Below, piece after piece: positions 26,704 through 34,976 of a stretch of DNA of 64,000 bases; positions within the stretch are counted from its first letter, which is position 1; every line of letters begins with the position of its first letter. The DNA lies in the NCBI RefSeq assembly GCF_948329515.1, contig NZ_CAOJCN010000004.1:248001-312000 (forward strand), read 5' to 3'. The notes beneath the pieces are model-generated. The model saw only the letters and a list, made by a program, of their open reading frames with translations, made no database searches and was not told the origin of the DNA. A program made the position numbers and the translations under genes. This DNA comes from Cohnella rhizoplanae (GTDB lineage Bacteria; Bacillota; Bacilli; Paenibacillales; Paenibacillaceae).

Positions 26704-27577
26704 GCGGTTCACCTCCCAGCTTCCACACGTACAGATCCTCCAGCCGGACCGGCAATGGCTCCATCAGCATGGGCTGCATGGCGACTAACTCGCCGGCGGC
26801 GGCACTGCCCGGAGCTGCGTTCAGCAGCAGCGTGTACACGCGGCCGATATGATCGAGCACGCGCACGTCGGGGGAGCGCAGCCACGCTTCGGGCGCCTCT
26901 CCCGCGAAGACGACCTGCAGCTTCGTCACGATGCCGTCGGCGACGCCCTCCGACGCATGCGTCTCCACGCCGCCCGATCGCATGAGGAGGATCGCGTCGG
27001 TCATCCGCTCCAGCTCCTCCAGCAGATGCGACGAGATAATGAGCGACATGCCGTCCGCGGCGGCTTCCATGAGCAGGGTCAGCACCTGTTTTTTGGCAAT
27101 GGGGTCGATCCCGTTGGTCGGCTCGTCCAGCAGCACGAGCTTCGCGCGCGTGGACAGGCCCAGCGCCGTGCTGAACATCATCCGCATGCCCTTGGAGAAC
27201 TGACGGATGTTGCGGTCGAGCGGTAGACCGAACCGGTTCATCGTATCCCTGAAATAGACGGGATTGAAGCGCGGATAGATCTGGCCGAACATGTAGGCCG
27301 CCCCCCAGCCCGTGTACCCATACCAGGCCTCGGGCGTGTCCGGGATGAATACCAGCTCCCGCTTAACCTCAGGCTCCCAATGAATAGATCGGCCTTCGAA
27401 CAACACCTCGCCGCCGTCCGGGTCGAGAATGCCGGACATCACCTTGAGCAGCGTCGTTTTGCCCGCGCCGTTGCGTCCGATCAAGCCGGCTACCCGGCCC
27501 TCTCCGAGCTCGAAGCTGACGTCCGCCAGCACCGCCTTGCCGTCAATCTTCTTGCTTAGATGGCGCACCGCCAGCAT
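26693..27577 (-). CDS. ABC transporter ATP-binding protein (YtrB-like)
   Basis: About 294 residues starting MLAVRHLSKK at ATG 27577, which has GGGAGGG six nt upstream and begins within the 3' end of the GntR gene. Walker A is GRNGAGKTTLL, the signature region FSKGMRMMF is a slightly degenerate C-loop, Walker B is LVLLDEPTNGID, and the switch region is ISSHLLEE. The C-terminal ~75 residues form a small extra domain. It pairs with the following permease as an ABC-2 exporter; the operon pattern matches YtrABC-type systems responding to cell-envelope antibiotics. Confidence 0.9.
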   Translation of the reverse strand: MLAVRHLSKKIDGKAVLADVSFELGEGRVAGLIGRNGAGKTTLLKVMSGILDPDGGEVLFEGRSIHWEPEVKRELVFIPDTPEAWYGYTGWGAAYMFGQIYPRFNPVYFRDTMNRFGLPLDRNIRQFSKGMRMMFSTALGLSTRAKLVLLDEPTNGIDPIAKKQVLTLLMEAAADGMSLIISSHLLEELERMTDAILLMRSGGVETHASEGVADGIVTKLQVVFAGEAPEAWLRSPDVRVLDHIGRVYTLLLNAAPGSAAAGELVAMQPMLMEPLPVRLEDLYVWKLGGEPHEG

Positions 27578-27962
27578 GCCGATCCCTCCCATATTCCCGC
27601 ATGTCTTCCAGCAGCCATGCTTGCAGCCGGTCGCTATCGATGCCCAGATGATGCGCCTCGACCGCGATGCGGCGCAGCTCGGCGCGCAGCCGCAGCAGCC
27701 GCTCCCGCTCCATGCCCCGCTCCTCCGCGGCCCTCGCTACGAATGCTCCCTTGCCTCGCTGCGATACGATCACGCCTTGTCGCTCGAGCTCCTGATAGGA
27801 CTTGGCTACGGTGTTGTGATTCACGAGCAGCGTCGCGGACAGCTCCCGGACCGAGGGGATGCGGTCCCCCTCCGTGAGCGCGCCCTTGGCGATCAGCTCC
27901 TTGAAGCGCTGCACGATCTGCTCGTAGATCGGCGTCGGACTCCTCTCATCGATGCGTATCAT
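27543..27962 (-). CDS. GntR family regulator, YtrA subfamily
   Basis: 139 residues with an N-terminal winged helix: PTPIYEQIVQRFKELIAKG, RIPSVRELSATLLVNHNTVA and QELERQGVIVSQRGKGAFV. The effector part is short and helical (about 80-139), as in YtrA-type regulators, which repress their own ABC transporter operon. Two GTGTAC/GTACAC half-sites lie over the promoter just upstream and probably form the operator. It is the first gene of a three-gene operon with the ATPase and permease, whose starts overlap. Confidence 0.92.
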   Translation of the reverse strand: MIRIDERSPTPIYEQIVQRFKELIAKGALTEGDRIPSVRELSATLLVNHNTVAKSYQELERQGVIVSQRGKGAFVARAAEERGMERERLLRLRAELRRIAVEAHHLGIDSDRLQAWLLEDMREYGRDRHAGGAPSKQED

Positions 27963-28013
27963 GGGACAAGCGGGTCAACTCCTTAGGTGTACCACTCGGT
28001 GTCTTCACATCAT

Positions 28014-28065
28014 GTGTACCACTTTAACTAGTACACATTATACAATTGGCATAAGCTTCCTGCAA
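28014..28065 (-). promoter_or_regulatory. Promoter and YtrA-type operator of the GntR-ABC operon
   Basis: On the minus strand TTGCAG (28065-28060), 17 nt, then a perfect TATAAT (28042-28037). Immediately downstream GTGTAC (28036-28031) and GTACAC (28019-28014) form an inverted repeat spanning the expected start site. A second GTGGTACAC half-site lies near 27988-27996. The arrangement fits autorepression by the GntR protein. Confidence 0.7.
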
Positions 28066-28073
28066 TCACCCGG

Positions 28074-28120
28074 CGATAAAAAAAGCTCCCCGCCGACCCG
28101 AAGGACGGCAAGAGAGCTTA
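28074..28120 (-). terminator. purA terminator
   Basis: Minus-strand AAGCTC ... GAGCTT with an inner GCCG/CGGC stem, followed by TTTTTTTATC, about 55 nt after the purA stop. Confidence 0.75.
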
Positions 28121-28172
28121 TGAGCCGGGCAGGCTATCGCCTGCCTGCTACCCATATGATCGAAGCGTTAGG

Positions 28173-29459
28173 TTAGGCGTAAATCTCGGCAACCTGGTTC
28201 GTCTGCTCGCGGTTGCGGCCGACGGAGAAGATCGCGATCGGGATGCCGGTCAGCTCGGATACGCGCTCCACGTAGCGGCGCGTGTTCTCCGGCAGATCCG
28301 CCAGCGTCTTGGCGCCGGTGATGTCTTCGCTCCAGCCCGGCAGCTCCTCGTAGACGGCTTCGCACTCGGCGAGCATCTTGAGGTTGGCCGGGTAATGCTC
28401 GATGAGCTGGCCGCGGTAGTTGTAGGCGGTACAGATCTTGATGGTCTCCAGGCCGCTCAGTACGTCGAGCGAGTTGAGCGACAGGCCGGTGATGCCGCTC
28501 ACGCGGCGGGCGTGTCTGACGACGACGCTGTCGAACCAGCCGACGCGGCGCGGACGGCCCGTGACGGTGCCGTACTCGTGGCCTTTGTCGCGGATCCACT
28601 GGCCGAGATCGTCATGCAGCTCGGTCGGGAACGGACCGTCGCCGACGCGGGTCGTGTACGCCTTGGCGACGCCGATGACCTGCTGGATCTTGGAAGGACC
28701 GACGCCGGAGCCGATGCAGACGCCGCCCGCGGACGGATTGGAGCTCGTCACGAACGGATACGTGCCTTGGTCGAGGTCGAGCATGACGCCCTGCGCGCCC
28801 TCGAACAGCACCTTCTGACCGGCGTCGATCGCGTCGTTCAGCACGACGGACGTGTCGGTCACATGCGGGCGAAGAATCTCGGCGAGCCTCAGATAGTCGG
28901 CGATGATCTGTTCGGCATCCAGCTTCTCCCCGCCGTACATCTGCGCGATGACCTGGTTCTTCTCCTCCACGAGGCGGCGCGTCTTGGCCGTGAACTCCTC
29001 GGGATCCATCAGATCGGCGATGCGGATACCGTTGCGCGCGGCCTTGTCCATGTAGCACGGGCCGATGCCCTTGCGCGTCGTGCCGATCTTGTTGTCGGCC
29101 TTGCGGTCTTCTTCGAGTCCGTCGAGGATGAGGTGGTACGGCATGATGACGTGCGCGCGGTCGCTGATGCGCAGGTTGTCCGTGCGGAACCCGTTATCGC
29201 GGATATATTGGAGCTCTTCCACCAGCGCGGCCGGGTTGATGACCATGCCGTTGCCGATGACGCATACCTTATTTTCGTTGAAAATGCCCGAAGGAATCAT
29301 GGTCAGCTTATACTTTTTGTTTTGAATGAGGATCGTATGTCCGGCATTGTTGCCCCCCTGGTAGCGGGCGACGACGTCTGCCTTTTCCGCCAGGAAGTCC
29401 GTGATCTTGCCTTTGCCTTCGTCTCCCCACTGCGTTCCTACAACGACTACTGTAGACAT
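28173..29459 (-). CDS. purA: Adenylosuccinate synthetase
   Basis: 428 residues from ATG 29459, preceded by [24 protein letters not shown] (about 7-24) is the GTP P-loop with the catalytic Asp. His in GGNNAGHTI (about 41) is conserved, and RPRRVGWFD (about 303) and VGRNREQT close the nucleotide-binding site. It condenses IMP with aspartate using GTP, the first step from IMP to AMP, in the cytoplasm. It has its own promoter and terminator. Confidence 0.97.
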   Translation of the reverse strand: MSTVVVVGTQWGDEGKGKITDFLAEKADVVARYQGGNNAGHTILIQNKKYKLTMIPSGIFNENKVCVIGNGMVINPAALVEELQYIRDNGFRTDNLRISDRAHVIMPYHLILDGLEEDRKADNKIGTTRKGIGPCYMDKAARNGIRIADLMDPEEFTAKTRRLVEEKNQVIAQMYGGEKLDAEQIIADYLRLAEILRPHVTDTSVVLNDAIDAGQKVLFEGAQGVMLDLDQGTYPFVTSSNPSAGGVCIGSGVGPSKIQQVIGVAKAYTTRVGDGPFPTELHDDLGQWIRDKGHEYGTVTGRPRRVGWFDSVVVRHARRVSGITGLSLNSLDVLSGLETIKICTAYNYRGQLIEHYPANLKMLAECEAVYEELPGWSEDITGAKTLADLPENTRRYVERVSELTGIPIAIFSVGRNREQTNQVAEIYA

Positions 29460-29628
29460 TGCAATCCCTCCATCCGGCCTCTTGGCGCCTGGGCCAGCCG
29501 GCATGATTAATGCCGCCCGCACGAATGCGAGAATGTCGGGAACGCTAATCCTAAGCGCACGCGACAACGCACCGGGAAGAGTCCTCTCCCCCGATGGACG
29601 GCAAATGGCCGCTATCGCGGCATTGTCT

Positions 29629-29657
29629 AGTTTAGCAAGCTAAAGCGTTCAAGTCAA
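29629..29657 (-). promoter_or_regulatory. purA promoter
   Basis: Minus-strand TTGACT (29657-29652), a 17-nt spacer, then TAAACT (29634-29629). The leader to the start is about 165 nt long with no riboswitch recognised. Confidence 0.65.
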
Positions 29658-29659
29658 AT

Positions 29660-29702
29660 AAAAAAACCGAACGATCCGGATGGGGTGTCCGCGATCGTTC
29701 GG
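29660..29702 (-). terminator. dnaC operon terminator
   Basis: Minus-strand CCGAACGATC pairs perfectly with GATCGTTCGG, followed by TTTTTTT, 20 nt after the dnaC stop. Confidence 0.9.
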
Positions 29703-29722
29703 AAATGTTCGGATTTTTGCCA

Positions 29723-31099
29723 TTAGGAAGCGCTGCCGACCATCGCTTCCCCGTGAGCCCGGTCCAGACTGACGAACTTGTTAAAGTTCTTCAGGAAGAC
29801 GAGCTCGACGGTACCGACGGGTCCGTTACGCTGTTTGGCGATGATGATCTCGATGATGTTCTTTTTCTCGGTATCGTGATTGTAGTAATCGTCCCGGTAC
29901 AGGAACGCGACGATGTCGGCGTCCTGCTCGATCGAGCCCGACTCCCGAAGGTCGGACATCATCGGCCGCTTGTCCTGCCGCTGCTCGACGCCGCGCGACA
30001 GCTGCGACAGCGCGATGACCGGCACCTCGAGCTCGCGCGCGATCTGCTTGAGCGTACGCGAGATCTCGGAGACCTCCTGCTGCCGGTTTTCCCCGGCCTT
30101 GCCGCGGCCCTGGATCAGCTGCAGGTAGTCGATCAGGATCATGCCGAGTCCCTTTTCCTTCTTGAGACGGCGGCACTTGGCCCGCAGCTCCGCTACAGTA
30201 ATGCCCGGCGTATCGTCGATGTATACCTGTGCCTCGGACAGCGAGCCGATCGCCATCGAGAGCTTTTCCCAGTCGTCGCCTTCGAGGAAGCCGGTCCGCA
30301 TGCGCCCTGCGTCTACGTTGGATTCCGCGCAGATCATACGCTGGACGAGCTGCGCGGCCGACATCTCGAGACTGAAGATCGCGACCGTCTCCTGCGCGCG
30401 TACCGCCACGTTCTGGGCGATATTAAGCGCGAAGGCGGTCTTGCCGACCGAAGGACGGGCGGCCACGATGATGAGGTCGTTGCGCTGGAAGCCCGACGTC
30501 ATCTTGTCCAAGTCGATGAACCCGCTCGGGATGCCCGTGGTGCCGCCCTTGTGGTTGAACAGGAACTCGACCCGCTCGAACACGTCCATGAGCACGTCGC
30601 GGATGCTGATGAAGCCATGCGCCGCGCGCCGGTTGGACAGCTCCATGATGCGCGCTTCGGCGTCGTTGAGCAGCGCGCCGACATCCTCCTCGGAGGCGTA
30701 GCCGCTGGACACGATCTGCGTCGCCGTGCGGATCAGCCGGCGCAGCATCGCCTTTTCCTCGACGATCTGCGCATAGTAATCGACGTTCGCCGCCGTCGGC
30801 ACGGCGCTAGCGAGCTTGGCGAGGTAGGATACGCTGCCGACCTCCTCGAGCTGGCCCCGGTCGCGCAGCATCGAGGTCAACGTAATGAGGTCCATCGGCT
30901 GATTGTCTTCGTTCAGGTCGACCATCGCCTCGAAGATCCGCTGATGGGCGACGCTGTAGAAGTCCTCGGTATGCAGCCGCTCCATCGCCGTGATGAGCGC
31001 TTCGGACTCCAGCAGGATCGCGCCGAGCACCGCCTGCTCCGCTTCGAGATTCTGGGGCGGTACGCGATCGAACGTCAGTTGATCGCCCCGTTCGCTCAT
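29723..31099 (-). CDS. dnaC: Replicative DNA helicase DnaC (DnaB family)
   Basis: A 458-residue hexameric 5'-3' helicase. The N-terminal domain (about 1-105, QNLEAEQAVLGAIL) binds primase. The RecA-like domain starts at about 180, with Walker A ARPSVGKTAFALN, Walker B MILIDYLQL and Arg-finger region KQRNGPVG. It unwinds DNA at both forks, loaded by DnaI/DnaB(DnaD) proteins not encoded here. It is the last gene of the mazG-like-yybS-gdpP-rplI-dnaC series, 4 nt after rplI. Confidence 0.96.
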   Translation of the reverse strand: MSERGDQLTFDRVPPQNLEAEQAVLGAILLESEALITAMERLHTEDFYSVAHQRIFEAMVDLNEDNQPMDLITLTSMLRDRGQLEEVGSVSYLAKLASAVPTAANVDYYAQIVEEKAMLRRLIRTATQIVSSGYASEEDVGALLNDAEARIMELSNRRAAHGFISIRDVLMDVFERVEFLFNHKGGTTGIPSGFIDLDKMTSGFQRNDLIIVAARPSVGKTAFALNIAQNVAVRAQETVAIFSLEMSAAQLVQRMICAESNVDAGRMRTGFLEGDDWEKLSMAIGSLSEAQVYIDDTPGITVAELRAKCRRLKKEKGLGMILIDYLQLIQGRGKAGENRQQEVSEISRTLKQIARELEVPVIALSQLSRGVEQRQDKRPMMSDLRESGSIEQDADIVAFLYRDDYYNHDTEKKNIIEIIIAKQRNGPVGTVELVFLKNFNKFVSLDRAHGEAMVGSAS

Positions 31100-31103
31100 G
31101 CCG

Positions 31104-31547
31104 TCACTCCTCCGTGACCTGCACGTTCAGCATACCCTTGACGTCCGGATACAGCTTGAGCGGCACCTGGGTGACGCCGAGCGTGCGGATCGGATCGTCG
31201 AGCTCGATCTTGCGCTTGTCGATCGTGATCTTCTGCTTCTCCAGCGCTTCGGCGATCTGCTTGCTCGTGATGGCGCCGAACAAGCGGCCGCCCTCGCCGG
31301 CCTTCGCCTTGATGACGACGGTCATCTCGCCCAGTTTAGCAGCGAGCGCCTTTGCGTCTTCCTTCTCCTGCACCTTCTTCTTGTCCACGGACGCCTGGAT
31401 CTGATCGAGCGTCTTCTTGGCGCCGTCGGTCGCGATCTGCACATATCCCTTGGGCAGCAGGAAGTTGCGCGCGTACCCTTCCGATACTTCCTTGACCTGC
31501 CCCTTCTTGCCTTGACCCTTGACGTCTTGCAGGAATATTACTTTCAT
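31104..31547 (-). CDS. rplI: 50S ribosomal protein L9
   Basis: 147 residues. The N-terminal domain begins MKVIFLQDVKGQGKKGQVKE and continues GYARNFLLPKGY, the hallmark L9 signature. A long helix links to the C-terminal domain (LGEMTVVIKAKAGEGGRLFG). L9 binds 23S rRNA near the L1 stalk and affects frame maintenance. Its start overlaps the gdpP stop by 4 nt. Confidence 0.97.
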   Translation of the reverse strand: MKVIFLQDVKGQGKKGQVKEVSEGYARNFLLPKGYVQIATDGAKKTLDQIQASVDKKKVQEKEDAKALAAKLGEMTVVIKAKAGEGGRLFGAITSKQIAEALEKQKITIDKRKIELDDPIRTLGVTQVPLKLYPDVKGMLNVQVTEE

Positions 31548-33514
31548 TCGAACAGCCCCTCTTCCCCGTTAATATCGTCTAATACTTGCTTGAGTCTCGC
31601 GGCTACCTCCTGAACGGTACCCTGCAACTGACAGGCCGCGTTCGTCAGATGGCCGCCGCCGCCGAGCCGCTCCATGACGACCTGTACGTTCATTTGCCCG
31701 AGCGAGCGGGCGCTGATGCCGATCGAGCCGTCCGGGCGTTGGCCGATGACGAACGACGCCTTGATGCCCGTCATATTAAGCAGCGTATCCGCAGACTGCG
31801 CGATGAGCAGCTGCTGCACCGGCTTCGCAGGGTCGGCGACCGCGATCGCGATGTAGTCCAGATACGTCTCCGCGTTGCGGATGATCTCCGCCTTCTTGAT
31901 ATATTCCTCCAGGTCTTCCTTGAGCATCTTCTGGATCAGCGCGGGATCCGCGCCGTTGCGCCGGAGGAACGAGGCCGCCTCGAACGTCCGCGAGCCGGTC
32001 CGCATCGCGAAGCTCTTGGTATCGACGGTAATGCCCGCGAGCAGCGCCGTCGCTTCGCGCACGTCCAGCGCGATCCGCTCGTGAATGTACTGCAGCAGCT
32101 CCGTCACGAGCTCGCAGGTCGAGGATGCGTACGGCTCCATATAGACGAGCACCGCATCCTCGATAAATTCCTCGCTGCGCCTGTGGTGATCGATGATGAC
32201 TATCCGGTCCGTCTGCTGGAGCAGCTTGGGCTCGGCGACCATCGAGGCCCGGTGGGTATCGACGACGACCGCCAGCGACCGCTTGCCGGTCAGCTGGGAC
32301 GCCTGGTCGGGCGTGATAAAGCGGCGGATCAGCTTCTCGTCTTCCTTGAGCATATGCATCATCCGCTGTATCGCGGGATTCACGCCTTCGAGCACGATGA
32401 AGGCTTCCTTGCCGATCTGCTGCGCCGCCTTGAGCACCCCGATGGCCGCGCCGATCGAGTCCATATCGGGCATCCGATGGCCCATGATGATGATATGGTC
32501 GCTCTCCTTCATCAGATCGCGCAGCGCATGCGCGATGACGCGCGCGCGTACGCGGGTGCGCTTCTCCACGGCGTTGCTCTTGCCGCCGTAGAAGCTCTGC
32601 CGCTGGCCGAACTTGACCACGGCCTGGTCGCCGCCCCGTCCGAGCGCGATATCGAGGCTGCCCTGCGCCAGCTGGCCGAGCTCCGCGATATTCTCCGCGC
32701 CGGAGGCGAAGCCGATGGACAGCGTCATCGGCAGCTTGAGGTTCATCGTGATCTCGCGCACCTCGTCCAGCAGCTCGAAGCGGGATTGCTCCAGCAGCTT
32801 GAGCGACGCTTGGTTCGCGATGACCATATATTTGTCCGAAGACAGGCGCCGCAGGAACAAGCCGTACTTCTGCGCCCACTCGTTGATCTCGCCCGTCACC
32901 TTGGAGAGCATCAGCGCCCGCTGCTGCTCGTCCATGCCTTGGGCGACTTCCTCGAGATTGTCCATCATAACGATGCCGATGGCGAGCTTCTCGTCCTCGT
33001 ACCGCTTCGCCAGGGTCCAGTGCTCGGTTACGTCCGTGACGAACAGCATGCGCTCCGTCGGGCGGAACATCAGCTCGTACACTCGCCCGTTCAGCGTCGT
33101 CTCCCAGCGGCCCAGCGTCTTATCCCTCTCCTTAGCCTGCTGGATGCCGGGGAACAGCTCCTGCAGCGGCACGCCAACCGCGGATGTCCGCTCCATGATC
33201 TTGGAGATGAAGCCGTTGTGCCACTCCACCTCGCGGTCTTCATTGTACAGAATAATGCCGAAGGGCAGGCCGCCCACGACCTCCGTGCCGACGCCCCGGA
33301 TGCGGGAGGACAGCGTGAGCACGTAATCGTTCCATTCCTTGCGGAAAGCCCGCTCCGCGAGCAGGGAAAAAACGCCGACGGCCCCGCCCGCCGCCAGGGC
33401 GACGATACCGAGCGGCCAATAGAACCAAGTCAGCGCGGCCGTGAGCAGGAAGATGAGAGCGAGCGCCCAGACATTGTGCATGCCGTGCCACCGCTGAACG
33501 AGAAACTTGGGCAT
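31544..33514 (-). CDS. gdpP: c-di-AMP phosphodiesterase GdpP (YybT)
   Basis: A 656-residue protein. Two N-terminal membrane helices (about 12-52), a PAS-like domain (about 65-150), a degenerate GGDEF domain (about 170-300), and a C-terminal DHH/DHHA1 phosphodiesterase follow in that order. The DHH motifs are MGHRMPDMDSIGAA (about 348-361) and VIIDHHRRSEEF (about 420). It hydrolyses c-di-AMP to pApA, setting K+ homeostasis, wall integrity and beta-lactam tolerance. It lies 15 nt from yybS and overlaps rplI. Confidence 0.95.
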   Translation of the reverse strand: MPKFLVQRWHGMHNVWALALIFLLTAALTWFYWPLGIVALAAGGAVGVFSLLAERAFRKEWNDYVLTLSSRIRGVGTEVVGGLPFGIILYNEDREVEWHNGFISKIMERTSAVGVPLQELFPGIQQAKERDKTLGRWETTLNGRVYELMFRPTERMLFVTDVTEHWTLAKRYEDEKLAIGIVMMDNLEEVAQGMDEQQRALMLSKVTGEINEWAQKYGLFLRRLSSDKYMVIANQASLKLLEQSRFELLDEVREITMNLKLPMTLSIGFASGAENIAELGQLAQGSLDIALGRGGDQAVVKFGQRQSFYGGKSNAVEKRTRVRARVIAHALRDLMKESDHIIIMGHRMPDMDSIGAAIGVLKAAQQIGKEAFIVLEGVNPAIQRMMHMLKEDEKLIRRFITPDQASQLTGKRSLAVVVDTHRASMVAEPKLLQQTDRIVIIDHHRRSEEFIEDAVLVYMEPYASSTCELVTELLQYIHERIALDVREATALLAGITVDTKSFAMRTGSRTFEAASFLRRNGADPALIQKMLKEDLEEYIKKAEIIRNAETYLDYIAIAVADPAKPVQQLLIAQSADTLLNMTGIKASFVIGQRPDGSIGISARSLGQMNVQVVMERLGGGGHLTNAACQLQGTVQEVAARLKQVLDDINGEEGLFE

Positions 33515-33528
33515 TCTGCTTCGCTCCC

Positions 33529-34434
33529 CTACTTCTTCTCAAAATAACGGCGCAGCGGAAACGCCGTATCCAGTAGTCCGATCAAAAACAAGGGCGTGAT
33601 GAGAAACAGCGGTATCGCAATCAGAATCGGTATGATATTGGGCCACTTTTTCAGATGCGCCAGGTAAAAGAAGAAGGCGAGCGCCTGGATGCGGAACAGA
33701 AAATCCAGCACGGGCACGGCATTGTCGGAAGCCACCGCCCAGAAGTTGGGGCTGCCGGCCGGCATGGAGAACTGGATGATCCACACGATTACGTACAGCA
33801 GCACCGTGCTCTTGGGCAGCATCCAGCCCCGCATCGGCGCAAGCCCGGGTACGACGATGCCTGACCAGGCCAGCACCTTGCGGGAAATGCCATGCGTGAC
33901 GATCGCCAGCAGGAACGAGCAGAGCATGAGCAGCATCGGCAGGACGCGCACGACGGCCTCCCCCATGGCTTGGGCGGTCCCCGTCCAGTCCCCGGTCAGC
34001 ATCTGGCTGGCCTGCAGCTCCTGGATGCGCTGGTCCAGAAAGGAAGCGAGCTGCGCGGTGAAGTCGATGTCGTACTGAATGGAGAACAGCGTGAGCTCCG
34101 TCACCAGCTGCGCAAGCAAAATGACGAAGGCCACCGTGACGATCGTCTTGGCGGCGAACCGCTTCTTGTATAAATGCCCCATGACGATCGAGGGCACGAG
34201 AAAGAAAAATCCGAATGTCAGCGCAAGCGCGCCCGAACTGCCAAGAATCAGAAAAGCCAACGCGGCAATCACGACGATATGGATGGCAAACGAAACCGGA
34301 CGCAGTATCGTATAGAGCACGACCATCGGCGTCATCAACAAGAATATCGTAATCACGCTCAGCGGGGTTGCGACGCTGAGCAGCATCAGCAACGCCACGG
34401 CACTCCAGGCCAGCGACTTCAAGGCCGTGTTCAA
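33529..34434 (-). CDS. yybS: YybS family membrane protein (DUF2232)
   Basis: A 301-residue integral membrane protein with about eight helices (for example WSAVALLMLLSVATPL, VVIAALAFLILGSSG, IVPGLAPMRGWMLP). The DUF2232/YybS family is conserved next to gdpP in Bacillales and resembles energy-coupling S-component-like folds; no function is established. It lies 7 nt after the mazG-like gene and 14 nt before gdpP, so it is cotranscribed. Confidence 0.88.
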   Translation of the reverse strand: MNTALKSLAWSAVALLMLLSVATPLSVITIFLLMTPMVVLYTILRPVSFAIHIVVIAALAFLILGSSGALALTFGFFFLVPSIVMGHLYKKRFAAKTIVTVAFVILLAQLVTELTLFSIQYDIDFTAQLASFLDQRIQELQASQMLTGDWTGTAQAMGEAVVRVLPMLLMLCSFLLAIVTHGISRKVLAWSGIVVPGLAPMRGWMLPKSTVLLYVIVWIIQFSMPAGSPNFWAVASDNAVPVLDFLFRIQALAFFFYLAHLKKWPNIIPILIAIPLFLITPLFLIGLLDTAFPLRRYFEKK

Positions 34435-34441
34435 CGGGTAT

Positions 34442-34753
34442 TCACCTCTTGCGAATGTGTTCTTCCAGCGCCGAGAGGTCCCGGTACTGATCCTCCAGCT
34501 GATGCCCTTCCTGCTTCAGCCGGCTTAGCTTGTCTTCCACGGCCTTGTCGAGATCGCGGTAGGAGACGCCAAGCCGGCGGCCCAGAATATAGGCGCTCGC
34601 GATGAGTCCGGACAGACTGTCCGTGATGCTTGCGGTACTGCCTTCCCACATGGCCTTGAAGAGACGGGATACCTGGTCCAGCACTTCGCTCTTAAGCCAT
34701 TCGATAGACCGGGCTCTCCCGGCGACATCCAGATTCTGATCGATTGAAGACAA
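34442..34753 (-). CDS. MazG-like helical protein
   Basis: 103 residues from a TTG start at 34753, preceded by GGAGG; a longer ATG-started frame lacks a site. The sequence is helical: RSIEWLKSEVLDQVSRLFKA, LSGLIASAYILGRRLGVSY, DKAVEDKLSRLKQEGHQLED. This resembles the compact MazG-like proteins of Paenibacillaceae. The NTP pyrophosphohydrolase EExxE/ExxD ligands are not clear, so catalytic activity is doubtful. It heads the gdpP-dnaC transcription unit. Confidence 0.75.
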   Translation of the reverse strand: MSSIDQNLDVAGRARSIEWLKSEVLDQVSRLFKAMWEGSTASITDSLSGLIASAYILGRRLGVSYRDLDKAVEDKLSRLKQEGHQLEDQYRDLSALEEHIRKR

Positions 34754-34829
34754 ATCGTGTCCCTCCTCCGAAAAAATCCTTGTCAGACGGCTGCCGCAAG
34801 CATGATCTCGCGCTAAAGCTGTATCCACC

Positions 34830-34838
34830 ATTATAGCA
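34830..34838 (-). promoter_or_regulatory. Extended -10 promoter for the gdpP-dnaC unit
   Basis: Minus-strand TGCTATAAT: a perfect -10 hexamer (34835-34830) with an extended TGn. No clear -35 box is seen. It lies about 77 nt before the mazG-like start. Confidence 0.55.
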
Positions 34839-34911
34839 CATAACCTCGCCGCTCCCGCAATGGCATTTGCTAGTCTAGCACGCATGCGGCGCCGCTGGAG
34901 CGCATGGCATA

Positions 34912-34950
34912 ACAGAAGAAGGCTGCCCCGATCCCGCCGGCAGCAGCCTT
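34912..34950 (-). terminator. Terminator of the amidohydrolase gene
   Basis: AAGGCTGC (34919-34926) and GCAGCCTT (34943-34950) are perfect complements; leftward they are followed by CTTCTGTT. A modest T-tract. Confidence 0.65.
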
Positions 34951-34976
34951 GCATCTCACCCTATCGGCAGCAGCGA

